Shown here piece by piece: positions 12,171 to 24,270 of a stretch of 64,000 nucleotides of DNA. The notes beneath the pieces were generated by a model. The model saw nothing but the letters and a program-made list of their open reading frames with translations, had not been told where the DNA came from and did not search any database. The translations under genes were made by a program, and so were the position numbers. Every line of letters starts with the position of its first letter. Within the stretch, counting starts at the first letter, position 1. The stretch is from Druceiella hillmani (Eukaryota > Arthropoda > Insecta > Lepidoptera > Hepialidae), in the NCBI GenBank assembly GCA_039881145.1, contig JAYKKI010000008.1, positions 29,680,501 through 29,744,500 of the forward strand. Direction: 5' to 3'.

Positions 12171-13840
12171 ACCGCTGGTAGGTTTATATATAATGATGTA
12201 TGAAAATGGACGTGCGTGACTCTTGTAGAAGCGGGTGCTCTTGAGCAGCAAATTTGCAGCAATCATGTTTATAGATCGTCATATTTAATATGAAGTGCAA
12301 AAGTGCATAATAATATAGTTGGATAGTTGTATATAGATTATTAAAAAAACTGTTTTGAATATAAACAATTGATTAAAAAATAAACTAGTTATAAGCTTCT
12401 ACATTGAATAGTAGGTTCAAAATAAGGATAACTTCCTGTATCATTCACATATAGAATACGATGAGCATTATTGAAAATTACGTCACAACTTAGTATCGCC
12501 ATCCTTGTCTCAATGTTAGCTTTAAATCTTTAAAACTCCGTCAATTTTTAAAATTTCTCAAAAAAATTTTCACATCATATCAGGTACGACCTAGAATTAT
12601 AATGCATATAATAAGTAAAATAGTTAATTGTCCTATCGAGTAGTATCATTGTGTGTATATAATATATTGAGACAATTCGCGTCTTTACGTTGTTCTCTAA
12701 AGTCAAAACTTTTTTCCAAACCAAAAAATGTGGAAACGCATAACACTATATTTAAAAAAATATACTGCTGACTGACAAAAACCTCAATCAATTAATAATT
12801 GGTTTAGATGAATATAAATCATATTTCAGCGGCATAAATAAGCTATTGATATTATGAATACGAAATACTATTTAATCGTTTTTCTCGTTCTAAAAAAAGG
12901 TAACAATACATAACAAACCTGGGATAATACGAGCTAATAATTCATTATAATTTCACTACCGTAATTACTTTTTAACTTTGATCAAAATACAAAATCACAG
13001 GTATACAATTCACTTGCTTCATTTTTACAGACTAGACGTCTTATGAGCGACTTTATTGCATCTGAAAGAAAATGCCTACAACTTTCTTCAAACCTGTTCT
13101 AAACAAAATATAGTCATCAGAGCAGCATCACTGCTGTAAGCAAAGTAGTTATTCAAATATGCAAAATGATAAATAATAAGATAACAAATAATACTCATTT
13201 GTCATCACTCGGTATAGGCTTGTGGTGTTTCGCTCTCCATAATAGCTTTGTATAAAAGTTATATTATGCGAATGTATAAAACAAAGAAGGACATGTTAAA
13301 TTAATATAAACATTACAGACATTCACCAACCTCAATTCCTTCAGATAATAACAAAGATCGGAATTTCGCAAGCCTATATTACGGATAAATTCAGATTATT
13401 AAACTGTTTGCAAATTTATTATTAAAAATTAATTTAAACAACAAACTTGTTAATTATGAAGAAATTGAAACAAGTTTGTAATTGCAATATTATAAGTTTG
13501 TTCGTTAAAATTAGTTATTAGAGTAAAATGTAAATAAATACTTAATATCAGCTATTACACAATCTGAAAAAATAAAATAATTCCGAAATAATACATACGT
13601 CAAGAGCTAACACTTTAGCTAAATACTTATAAAGCTAAATAAATGTTTATAACCAATATTAATTACAATTCGCCTTAAAATAAAACTTTTTGAAAAAATG
13701 CAATTTTCATTTGACTTTCAAAATTTATTTATTTTTTTTTTTAGAAATTATTGACCATTCCATCAAGTGGCCAGATTTCATTCAAGATTTACACAAAATG
13801 TTTTTATTACGGTCCTGATAATTGTAAAAGATTTTCAATT
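12171..13840. other. AT-rich non-coding stretch
   Basis: No gene seen. A small inverted repeat, ACAAACTTGTT/AACAAGTTTGT, lies at about 13441-13480. Confidence 0.5.
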
Positions 13841-13841
13841 C

Positions 13842-13939
13842 GTAAAATTGCTTAGTACATAAGATAAATTACAAATGCAAAAAACAATTTCGCATTTGTA
13901 TTTTGACTTATGTACTTTTACAAATTTTAGCAATTTTAC
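13842..13939. repeat. Imperfect hairpin, possible decayed MITE
   Basis: GTAAAATTGCT...AGTACATAAG...ATTACAAATGC on the left pairs with GCATTTGTA...CTTATGTACT...AGCAATTTTAC on the right. The right arm has an insertion of about 12 bp. The loop is short and A-rich. Confidence 0.55.
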
Positions 13940-14339
13940 AAATAACAAAAAAACAAATAACGTCATTATGACAACCAAAATTTAAATTCCAATGAAATTG
14001 TGTCGTAAAATTATAATAATTTAACTTAATTTTGAAATATTTCACATGTTATAATCATTGAAGTATTTATTACAGTGTTACTTTTAAGTTTCTCAGTGCA
14101 ATATATTGGAACCGAATTGCATGGAGTGAAAACATTTTTCTCATTTTTGATAAATATAAATAAATCCGGCCAAGTTTTTACGTAATTTAAATATTTAAAC
14201 GTCATAGTATCGCAAAAACTATCAAGTTAACATTATTTAATAATGCATACCAGATTCAATGTAACTAAATTTAATGCCAACCAGATTTAATATAGGCGAA
14301 GAACATCTAATAAAATTAGGAATTTCATGCCTTGTCCAT

Positions 14340-14540
14340 AGTTCCTACATAGATTCCCTACCAGGCCGCGTCCAACCTTTACGTCGCGTCGTGTTCGTAA
14401 TATTTAATAACTCGTGCGTGATTAATAAACGACCACAGCGGCTTTAATAGGAGCAAGGATCGACGTTTTTGTGCTGTTCGGCGGAGGGCGCGGGCATCGC
14501 CGGCCCTCAATTAGTCTGGATTACAACCGTCGGTATGACA
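14340..14540. promoter_or_regulatory. GC-rich island 1, candidate conserved element
   Basis: This is a sharp rise in GC and CpG in an AT-rich setting (GGCCGCGTCC, CGTCGCGTCG, GGCGGAGGGCGCGGGC). It contains homeodomain-type words (ATTTAATA, GATTAATAAA) and ACCACA, a Runt-type word. No long open frame or family match. It could be a distal enhancer or an untranslated exon; this is inference from composition. Confidence 0.35.
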
Positions 14541-15149
14541 CGTTGCAATCTCAATTTTATATTTATTGGCGTTGGCTCTTATTGTTGTTTTTTGTTTGAG
14601 ACTCCGTTGTTGTTGTTAAGCGTGGACTATGTTTGTTTGTTTGTCTTGTTTGTTGGGTGGCAGTTATATTGAAATAACAGTATAACGATTTGCTAAATAA
14701 AAGTGATAATTAAAGAGGTTCGCTTAATTTAAAATATGTGATTTGCACACTTAAAATGTTCGGTAAAAATTGTTTGAAAGTATCAAAACATAATATCTTG
14801 AACGATTATCATATTGTAAAATAAAAAAAAATTAGCTTTATTTTCATTTGATTTGATGTTTGCCTGTATGCAGTAATAATAAAAACAATACAGTTGAATT
14901 GACTCTATTATCTATTTCAATTCATGTACCTACTTGCTATATAATTAAAACTTGATTTTTCTATTTTATTTGGATCACTCTGAAACATTCTCTTACACAA
15001 TAAGAAAACATCTGTATATTATAAAAATATTTCATAACAATATATTTTAAATAAACCTTTTTAACGTATTAATGCAATTCACCGACATAAACAACAATGA
15101 AATTAAAAACAAAAACCGAAATATGAAACAATGTTGATCCGAATTAAGT
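14541..15149. other. T-rich then AT-rich non-coding stretch
   Basis: TTGTTGTT- and TTTGTTTG-rich sequence followed by ordinary AT-rich sequence. Nothing recognised. Confidence 0.4.
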
Positions 15150-15330
15150 CGGAAAGAGCCGACAAGACGCGAAGCATGCCGAATGGCTAACAAAAAGCGA
15201 AGTTAGCCGAACTGAATCGAAAAGACCCGACAATATACGAAACTGACCGGATGGCAAGACGCGTTTTGCCATCCGAACGTTTTAACTCCCATTCAAACGG
15301 GCCATTATATGTTTCACATCAAAGTTTTAT
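15150..15330 (+). repeat. Dispersed repeat family R2, copy B, with hairpins
   Basis: This is the fuller copy of the repeat at 7522-7625. It contains two short hairpins, GGCTAAC...GTTAGCC at 15185-15208 and GGATGGCAA...TTGCCATCC at 15249-15274. Spaced CCGA/GACGCGAA words precede a block shared with copy A. No terminal repeats or target duplications were found, so the class is unknown. Confidence 0.5.
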
Positions 15331-15503
15331 AGATTATTTTCCTCTTATATTATTGAAAGGAATTCAAATAAAATTCTTACTTTATCAATTAATCAACACT
15401 GTATACATCTTTCAAAGACGGAGCGGGACACCAAAGGCATATTCCCAAACATAACACCTGTTTTCCTTGTGTAATGGTAAATTTTTATAAAATTATTCAA
15501 GAT

Positions 15504-15530
15504 CCTTATGACTTTATCTACAAGTTGTTT
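15504..15530 (+). repeat. 27-bp word shared with 17668-17696
   Basis: GACTTTATCTACAAGTTGTTT occurs here and at 17668-17696 in the same orientation, with similar bases around it. Probably two fragments of one interspersed repeat. Confidence 0.45.
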
Positions 15531-15632
15531 CCATGATGTGTGCAACGCGTTTACACACTTACACAAAAAAAAATGTTGAAAAAATGTTTCCTTTCTCTAT
15601 TCCTTTCGAACTTTATTTCCCCTTCAAAACTA

Positions 15633-15652
15633 TCTCTCTCTCTCTCTCTCTC
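15633..15652 (+). repeat. CT microsatellite
   Basis: About ten TC dinucleotides inside a pyrimidine-rich stretch. Confidence 0.9.
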
Positions 15653-16224
15653 ATCCTTTATTCCTCTTACTATATTTGCATTTTTCCCGTTATGTCATAC
15701 AGTTAGTTTAAAGTTTTTACTTCTTATATTTTGCGTTCAAAATATTTTGTAGCCCCCTCAACACGAACACATTTAATAACTTATCAGTTAATAAAAAACT
15801 ATTATTCTAGCAACAAATTCTCCAAAAAGATAATGTTTATACGAAGAATACAATATTCTAAACATAAATAAATAACATTATCTTGTTTTATAATTAATCC
15901 TAGGTTGAATATAATAATGACATTTACCAATATATAAAATAATTAACAGTTACATATGATACAATTTATTAACGTTAACGAATTTATTTTTTCCAAACAC
16001 ATAGATTAAAATATAAATTATGCATCCTGTTGACATATTTAAAAACAAAATCCAAATTAAAAACTAGCCAGTTTGGTTTAATCAAAATTTGGAAGCAAAC
16101 AAACTGACGTAAAATACAAAACGCGCACAGCAAACGCGACTATACACCGCTGCGTACCACAAACTTTAATACACCCATCATACATACCACAATCAATACA
16201 AAAGATAAATAACTCAAACTGATA
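15653..16224. other. AT-rich non-coding stretch
   Basis: No feature recognised. Confidence 0.4.
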
Positions 16225-16450
16225 TAATTTAAAAATAATGGCCGAGCATCGCTCGCGGGCATTCAGCCTGCCGATAAATAATATCGTATTCTTTATTTAG
16301 TAAATAAAATGTGACAGGGGATGCACTAAATCACGCGCGGCAAGGTCGGCGCGGCTCGTCACGCAAAACCGCCATTACCGGATTACGGGACGTGACCCGC
16401 CGTGACTCACTGAGCCCAGTGTATCTCCGAGGCGACTTGCCTCTAGGTGA
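16225..16450. promoter_or_regulatory. GC-rich island 2, possible exon edge
   Basis: GC-rich block starting TAATGGCCGAGCATCGCTCG, with CGCGCGGCAAGGTCGGCGCG inside. The TAATGGCCG word recurs in island 6 at 42555. It ends in CTCTAG|GTGAGT at 16441-16451, a good match to a plus-strand splice donor. No open frame long enough to be convincing spans it. Candidate regulatory element or untranslated exon. Confidence 0.35.
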
Positions 16451-16451
16451 G

Positions 16452-18150
16452 TGAACAGAAGTCACTATCATAGCTTAGACGCTATAAAGCGCAAACATAT
16501 TATAATCTTGTCTGGGTGCTTCAAGCTTATTTTTATATACGAAGAAAAAGCGTTTGAATTTGAACGTAAAGTTGTGAGTTTGGAAAGTTGTGACTTGTCA
16601 AGGCAATGATTGCCGCAAAAATTAATTTGATGAAAGAGTTTCCCTTTTCTACTTTTAGCTGAGTTTAAGCTTTTTTCGTATGTTGCAAATAACGCTAAAT
16701 GCAAAAGTTTTAAAATCCATAAAATTTTCTTCTGTGATTAAAAACCAAAATAGAAATTGGTGAGAAAATGTTAAATCTGTTTTTAAGCTCCTGTTGTTGT
16801 ACGAATTATCTAAAAAATGAATAATCTAAATCTTAGCATAACATAATTATAAAACTAATATGTTGTTTTTATTATTTACCATTATAAATAATTATAATTA
16901 CAATATACTTATTTTTGTTCAATCTAAAAATACGACGCAATTATTGGTCCATGTGAGCTCATAAATCTAAACAAGTGTGTAAGGTAATCGTAATAAATTT
17001 TACTTAAAAAATATAAAAAGAATGACAAAATAATATCACAAATGTTATAATAATAACAATTTAAAAAACAAATTTAACTGCTTTAATGGTAATGAGACAG
17101 GAACAAGATTTTAAAAGAAAAACAGGATAATCAAAGCTAAAAAGTTTTATTTAAATATAATTTAAATAAAATCAATATAGTTAAAACATGATTTATCTTC
17201 AGAAATAGCAATGATACAAAATATAAACTCTTATTTTTTCATAAAATAAATATGGATGACGTGTATAATGTTACAATAAACAATGTTTGTTAAAAAATTT
17301 TTTTTATATTTACAATGTTTGTTAAAACATTGTTTGTTAAATCATTTTTTTGTACACGATACAATTTTCAAAAAAATTCACATGAAACTGGAGACAAACC
17401 AAAAAGTTCCTCTAATCGATACTATAAAGAAACTGTTTCGATGTAATATATTCATTTAGTATTCATGGAATAGGCCGCAGACTTTGTTTAAAATAATTTA
17501 TTTTCGTCACATTTCATGACATAACTTTTATAAACTTTTATCTTCTAAGCTTTTTCTTTACATGTGACCAATTGAATACATTGATTTGTCCATATACTTA
17601 CAGATTTTATTTAGCCTGATAAATAATTCCTATATTCTTTACTCAAAGCGATGTTCTTCTTTAAAAACCTTTGTGACTTTATCTACAAGTTGTTTTCAAG
17701 CGGTCTTCAGCATGTCAAAACAGCGATTAGGAAAAGGTCTACGATATCATTTCCAATCTATTTTCCTACCATAAGCAGATTTTCGAAGTTATCTGTGTCT
17801 CTTTGGGCTATATGAAGAAAAAAATGAGCAAAATTGATTATAGCCGTATTTTGATACCAATGGAACCAAGTATAGATTTGTTGTCATTCTGCAGTTTATA
17901 ATATATAAAGCATTCGTCTCCAACATCACATCTCAAAGCTCTCCATCTTTTTTCTCTCGGATACATTTATAGTCCAAAATTCGGAACTGTAAAGGAAATT
18001 CGAAAAGACAAGTGTTTAAAGTAGTTCCTTCCTGCCTTCCTGCTGGTGTAACTATGTGAATCGTCTTCTAAATTTCTTTTTTCGTCCTTTCTGATCACTT
18101 GACATCGACTCGAGTTACACAAACGCACTGACAGGCCTAAAGTCTTGTAA
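16452..18150. other. AT-rich non-coding stretch
   Basis: Contains a few close repeats of CAATGTTTGTTAAAA (about 17281-17345) and the 17668-17696 word shared with 15504. No gene seen. Confidence 0.45.
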
Positions 18151-18163
18151 GAAGTATATAAAC

Positions 18164-18406
18164 ACAATTAAATGAAACTACGTGATGTAGAATTATTTCT
18201 ACTTTCTTTAAGTCCTTTATCACGACCTAGGTTTTGTGGTATTACAACGTCTTCTGGTGGGCTATTAGCAAAGATTAACCTACAATTTGGTTAATCTTTG
18301 CTAGTAGCCCGCCTGAAGATAAAGAACTTAAAGAAAGTAGAAATAATACGAAGTTTCATTTAATTGTGAATAATGAATTTCTACAAAATTAACGCCAAAT
18401 ATGTTC
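18164..18406 (+). mobile_element. Hairpin retroelement-like repeat, copy 2
   Basis: Opposite orientation to copy 1. It begins ACAATTAAATGAAACTACG, folds over a stem whose innermost part is GGTTAATCTTTGCTA (pairing around 18293-18306), and ends with the single-sided tail ...AACGCCAAATATGTTC. Its flanking direct repeats are AAGTATATAAAC (18152-18163) and AAGTGTATAAAC (18407-18418), 11 of 12 identical. The right arm has lost about 30 bp that the left arm retains. The start is the same as in copy 1, so both look full length. No coding capacity. Confidence 0.75.
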
Positions 18407-18418
18407 AAGTGTATAAAC

Positions 18419-20402
18419 TCTAAGAAGTAATTCAGAAAAATAATACTTAAGTTTACATACTAATATATATTTTTTCACCACATATTTTCTTCAGAAAAAT
18501 ATTTCAATATATATCCAGTAACGACTTAATATGATAATCTTTCACATACTAGATTGTTTTATAACAGTCAGAACCTGCATGGAGGTAAGTGTTATTTTCT
18601 ATTTATTTGTATTACAACGCCGCCTTCCATCAAACTGGATTAATTAACAATACCACAGTACCTTACTGGACTTACACGCCAACAGATAATTTGTCGACCG
18701 CTCAGACTCCACTTCTGTTCCATGAAACACGGTATAATAGAAAGCCAGCCTCTCCTTTACAATTGAAACACTTATACAAAGCTTGTTAAAAATATGATTT
18801 TGTATTTCTACCTTTGCGCAAGTTTCACATCAATGTCCTTTCCATAGTTCAAATTTTAAAATATGTGCTGAATGTGATTAATGATACTTCCAATTTATGT
18901 ACATGTATGCAATCGGAAACTTTCCATTGACGGGATTAAAATATAATAATAATTATGTTCATTTGAATAAGAATATATCCATAAAATAATTATATTTAAT
19001 ATAAAGGTTTCATTTCAACTACGATCGTGTTCAAAACCCGCAATCTCTTAATTAATTATAACAATCTAGTACATCAGACTGCTGGATTTATTAATATATT
19101 TGCATATATAATTAATAGCTAATATTATGTGATCGATACAAAAAAGTAACTTTGCACCGAATGGTTTTTCCATTGGTAAATGTACTTGTTTCGAAATCAC
19201 TAAAGTCTTCCCAGTTTCACAACACTTTACAACAACACTCTCGTCGCAAATAATTTTCGAAAGATTCGTTAGTCAATAATTATTCTTTCTTTACCCAAAT
19301 CATTCATTTATAAATATTATTTATATACCGTCACCACGTAGTACAATTTTTCATCCAGATCACCTAGTATACTTTTAGAAAGGACAGCCTATGATTGATA
19401 AAGCAAGACGTGCCCTAATCGTATCACTTTAGTACCAGCCTATCCATGTGTCGAGACATACTGGGCAGATTGTTATATAAATTTTACCACCATATGCAAA
19501 TCGAAAATTCTCATGTAATCTGCAATAGGGTATTGTGATTCTTTTAACGTCACATGAATATTCTCGATCGAATAATTAAGAAAATTCACAATTCTGTGAC
19601 ATCCCTACAACTTTGAACCCTCAAACATATCCTATGTTTGATTTTATCTGAAAAAAATGTATTTGATTTTGTTTGAGAAAAATTTTCGAATTAATAAAAT
19701 TCTTTAATTTCACTCAACTTCAACTCAAGCTCTTTATCAAGCGCAAAGTCTCTATCTAAATGCGGTTCATCAAAACATTTACAAATGTTACTAACTCTTA
19801 AAACAAAAATTAAATAATTTCCTTTGATATGTTTACTTATTTTGATACATGCAACGAAATAATCACTGGAATCAATAACTACTAATTGATGCCAATAATT
19901 TCATTACTGACATTTAGAATGTGGTATAATATCTTTCTAGATTAATTGACTTTATAAAAAAGTTTGTATTTATAGGAACTCAACAACTTAAATGCTAAAA
20001 ACGGTCCTTCTAAATAATCTAGCCTATAAAATAACTCCATTTAACAATATATCTCCTAAACTTCGTATAAATGGAAAATTATTACGCTCGACAATAAATT
20101 GACAGGAAATAGAAAAAAGAAGTAACTGTACGTTAAATAGTTAAGCTACAATATTAACGATCAAAGAAGCAACAATTTGTTACTGCTACTTTTTACGAAG
20201 AGTTTCATATATATCTTACTACTTTAAATAAGAAGAAATTTACTGTTCTATCACGGAATAAACTTTACCATCACAGAAACTGTACGGATGGTTGTGCATT
20301 ACATATTAAGGATTTTTATTTAAATTGGTGGAATATGCTATTAATAATCTCCGAACAAAAATGCATTTTAATCGTCTCTCTTTATTCGAGTATCACACAA
20401 AA
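18419..20402. other. AT-rich non-coding stretch
   Basis: No recognisable gene. GAG|GTAAGTG near 18582 is a good splice-donor match preceded by a pyrimidine/AG stretch, but the enclosed segment would be only ~17 nt. Confidence 0.4.
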
Positions 20403-20637
20403 CTGGAAAGATATGTGTGAAACTTTCACTGGAATCTAGAAAGATATGTGTGAAGCTTTCACTGGAATCTGTAAAGATATGTGTGAAACTTTCACTGGAA
20501 TCTAGAAAGATATGTGTGAAGCTTTCACTGGAATCTGTAAAGATATGTGTGAAACTTTCACTGGAATCTAGAAAGATATGTGTGAAACTTTCACTGGATA
20601 CTGGAAAGATATGTGTGAAACTTTCAATGGAATATTT
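20403..20637 (+). repeat. 33-bp tandem array, 7 units
   Basis: Units start with AAAGATATGTGTGAA at 20407, 20440, 20473, 20506, 20539, 20572 and 20605. Units 2-5 alternate between a TCTAGAAAG...GAAGC form and a TCTGTAAAG...GAAAC form, a 66-bp higher-order period. Each unit carries a small dyad, GTGAAACTTTCAC. Because 33 is a multiple of three, the array stays open (repeating KLSLES.KICV). Nothing indicates that it is translated. Confidence 0.95.
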
Positions 20638-20993
20638 TTTTTAGAATTGTCTTCTTTTATATCTATCAGTTATTTCCTAAATGATATTCGTCTGTCTATC
20701 TGTTATATGTTTATCTGTCTGTTTAAGTATCAGGTAAAAACTACTAGATCCATGTTGTTACTTTTGGTCCAATCAAAAGCATATTATTGTCGATAACCTG
20801 CGCCGGAAAGACAAATTATATACGCGAAAGACACCGCGGACTTAAGCCAATTACCTATATTTGAAAACATATTCTTTCTCATTTTTTTTTCTTATGTATA
20901 CATGTATAAATTTTTATTACATTATTTTTCTGTACCTAAATGTTTTACTAAGTCTAGTTATATATGTTAAGGCATAATCTAGCTGTATACGAA
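20638..20993. other. AT-rich spacer
   Basis: A small CG-containing patch (CCTGCGCCGGAAAGAC) lies near 20799. Otherwise nothing. Confidence 0.4.
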
Positions 20994-21096
20994 ATTTATG
21001 TATAAATACTTAAAAAAACTCTTAGATTTATGTATAAATACTAAAAAAACCTCTTGAATTTATGTAATAATACTTAAAAAACCTCTTGAATTTACA
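20994..21096 (+). repeat. 32-bp tandem array, ~3.2 units
   Basis: Units starting ATTTATG at 20994, 21026 and 21058, with a partial fourth at 21090. Each reads ATTTATGTA.AAATACT.AAAA followed by CTCTT.GA. Confidence 0.85.
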
Positions 21097-22680
21097 CCAA
21101 GTAGTAAATAAAAGGAGTTGAGAAATATATTATGATATCAAACTTAATAAGGCTTTAAATCTATTGCAAGAAACCTGATATGATATTAGATTTCAAATGC
21201 ATAATTAGATTTTAAAAATATTTTTTTCAAGAACACGTCAAGATTAATTTTTGTTGCTTTTTCTGTAAATGATTAATCTGTATTTTTTTGTATTGGTGCA
21301 TAATGACTGTTGAATATATAGAAAACCATGCTGCAATTTACGTTATTGATAATGCCTTAACAGTTCTAAAATAGATGCCGTTTTGGGATGGCTGTTTCGG
21401 ATATGCTGCTTATATGGTTACATATAACTATTTACTCCTTGCCATCATAAAATCTAATGATAATCATTCAAATTGATTGAGTTTGTTATGTTTTACATTA
21501 TTGTAAATGCTGTATACAACTTCAATAAAAAAATTATAAACTTAGACACTGTCTCAATCGGTAATGTTTACCAGAGCTACCTGGGCCTCGATCCAATGTA
21601 AGTATATCAACTTATCGTAACCTCAATTAAACCAGAATGATGAATCCAAATCAATATTATTGTGTCAGCGCTGCCATTATGCTAATTTCCCAGTCACTAT
21701 GATTCACAAATGGCTAACATTTAATTAAAAGATAATTGGAATCATCTAATTTTACTTCCAATAAAATATGTTAATTAAAATGTTTACATAATGCAAAACG
21801 ATGATGACTCAATGTCATTGGCATATGCCAATGACATAATGTTATTTAAATCAATGATGATGAGATAATTTAAATAGTATTTAAATATTCTATTAACTTC
21901 TGTTTTTCAATATAAATTACATACATTTGTAAATATACGTAATACTAATTGAACTTTTAGTTGAACAAATATGAATTTGACAAGATGTTGCAATTTAACC
22001 GAAACACAAAGAAATAAGATTATAATTCATCAAAATTATCTAAATACCTATTTATTTAACAAAAATAATTAAAATTAAATTACATTTAAAGAACCTGAAT
22101 ACAAGTCCCTCCGTCAATTGCGGAAAAGGAATGAAGGCGAACACTGACCTATGTACAATATTGACACGAACCATTTGGAGCTAATTTCGATTCATTATCA
22201 CCTATAACTCAAAATCTATTTGCTTTTAGACTCTTAATATTGTCTGTCCGTTAACATCCTTCAATTATCTACAATTCTACATTTTCTAAATATAATTGAA
22301 ATAGATTTTGAAATATTGACGTCCGAAAATCGCAACTTTTAACTGACACATAAAAAATATAAACCATTTCCGGTTGACTTGCAACTCAAAATTTTAAAGT
22401 AAAATTAATTTATTGAATAAATATAAAGGAATCCGAAAAAGGCCAAGTGTATATCGGGATTGAAGTTAAAGTTATACCGTACTTTATGAATAAACAGAGA
22501 AGGTATTAAAAAAGTGGCAGACGGTGAATTAGCTAGGGTTTCTGATATTTCATCTGTACAAGAAATACAAATAAAACTAAAAAAGAGTAACGAGTAAACA
22601 AGAAAAATTATTGATTAAGAAATAAATTTAATTATAATAAAGTAGCAAAAATTATTCATATAAAACGTAAAGACGAAAAA
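21097..22680. other. AT-rich non-coding stretch with a perfect dyad
   Basis: No gene. The only sharp feature is the 26-bp palindrome at 21812-21837, listed separately. Confidence 0.45.
21812..21837. repeat. 26-bp perfect dyad centred on CATATG
   Basis: ATGTCATTGGCAT followed directly by its reverse complement, with no loop. The centre is an E-box (CATATG) and each arm contains ATTGG, a CCAAT-type word. It could be a dimeric factor site or chance. Confidence 0.6.
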
Positions 22681-22686
22681 GTGCCC

Positions 22687-22830
22687 TTGTTCTCCAACAC
22701 GAACAAATGGGTTTGTTGGCTTCGCCGTTAGAAGAGTTAAGATATGAATGAATGCCAAGTTTCTGAGAAGTTATAGGAAAATAATATTATTTGAAAGGAA
22801 ATATATTACTTGCTTACTTTAATTGATATT
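22687..22830 (+). repeat. Dispersed repeat family R3, copy 2
   Basis: Aligns with 11160-11310. The plus-strand frame reads VLQHEQMGLLASPLEELRYE then a stop, against the more open frame in copy 1. Probably a fragment of an unidentified transposon protein end. Confidence 0.5.
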
Positions 22831-23685
22831 CTAAAGAAATATAATTTTCGTAAATGTACAAAACAATTTTAAAAAACATGGTGTTGGTTATTTTTCATTT
22901 ATTTTAGATAGATTCACTAACACTCATCAGTACTGAAGCACTGGGTACAAGCCTTGTTAAACAAACGCTAATAACTATTAAAGTAAAAGAGCTGTACAAC
23001 CTACATAAAAAAAAATATAGAACAAATAGCAAGAGTCTTTGCTGAAGATAAAACACCAACATTGAAAATATACAAATGTTTATGAATAATTATGTAACTA
23101 AATAAAATAAAATATTATGTAACTTATTGTATAATGGAAACTTCCCTTTATGATAATGTCTTATACTTGGGCTTAAAAATGAAGATTTGATTCGTGGCAA
23201 AATTTTCATGCTTTGTATATTTAACATAGAATATTAATGGTTTATAAAGAGTGTTTCCGTAGGTGTAATGCTAGGCTTCTAGACTCATTCAGTAAATTTG
23301 TTTGTTATATACATGATTGACGATTAAACTTTTACAAAGTTTGAACTTTTACAAAGTTTTTGTAGGAATATGAAAGTGAACTTTTACATTCCCACGAAAT
23401 TTGGTATTGAAACGTTATAGACCGATATCTACGTATGTAGATATTTATAACAGGATACTTTACGAAAATAGATAACCTATAGTTTCTTTCATTTTGCAAT
23501 ACAAATTTCAAGTCTAAAAATAAAGGTATTTAAAATAACAAATAATATCTCTGTTGTGAAATATATTTTTCGAATGTCTCAAAAGAGTATAGAAGGTTCT
23601 TATAGCTTTGACATGGTATTTTATAAATACTGCTAATCTCTATTATGATCTTCCACTGTTTTTCTTCATGGTATGACGCCACACA
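22831..23685. other. AT-rich non-coding stretch
   Basis: Only a small direct repeat, ACTTTTACAAAGTTT twice near 23327-23358. No gene seen. Confidence 0.45.
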
Positions 23686-23689
23686 CGAA

Positions 23690-24270
23690 AACTTTGTATT
23701 ATAGACGCAGAACCAGCTAGATGCAGAACTCTTAGCTCTCCACACGGCGCAGCAGCTCGCGCCTGCGCACGTGTCGCCGCCCCACAAATAAATCTTCATT
23801 AAACCCGCGCCCGGACCCCAATACAACATTAAACGCGCATAAATGTCGAAAGCTCGCATCGAAAGCTCTGTTTTGTGTATTGTGCTTACGCGTATTATAT
23901 CTCGGGTCTAAATCCGAGCGTCCGGACGCGGGCCCGCGAGATTTATCTGCCTCGACCCGGAGCAGCGCACCGTTTAATGGAAACATCAAAATTTTACAGC
24001 ATTTTTATTACGCGAAGTACGAAAACATGAAACATGAACAGGGCTTACCTGCGAGGGTGCGAGGGGGGCCTCGTTTGTTTATTTTTATATGTCGCTCGAG
24101 CGGTGCCGAGTTGTCCGTGTTGATTCATTTCTGTGTTTATGTCAGCGCGAGTTGTAAGTGGCGAGTAGTGGTTATTTTATTTATTATTTTGCTGCGAATG
24201 CCGTGCGCTGTGGTCGTGTTTGATAGGCGCGTGCGTCGATCCCGTGATTCGAGGAAAAAAATGGATTGAT
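23690..24270 (-). promoter_or_regulatory. GC-rich island 3 with minus-strand splice donor; candidate promoter/first exon
   Basis: This is the longest CpG-rich block in the window (CACGGCGCAGCAGCTCGCGC, GGACGCGGGCCCGCGAG). Open frames occur on both strands only because stops are rare here; none has family resemblance. On the minus strand the sequence CTCGCAG|GTAAGCC (exon end at about 24049) is close to the ideal splice donor. A TATAAAA word lies about 45 bp upstream of it on that strand. This fits an untranslated first exon of a minus-strand transcript with its promoter near 24.1-24.3 kb. A conserved enhancer is the alternative. Confidence 0.35.

Noticed and set aside
18560..18590. Possible 17-nt microexon before GAG|GTAAGTG
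   Set aside because: Splice-site-like words alone are common in AT-rich DNA and no flanking exons are recognised.
20417..20644. Open frame with repeating KLSLES.KICV
   Set aside because: The 33-bp unit is a multiple of three, so openness is automatic; no start context or homology.
23530..24269. Overlapping 85-129-codon frames on both strands
   Set aside because: GC-rich DNA has few stops; no conserved motif and several frames are equally open.
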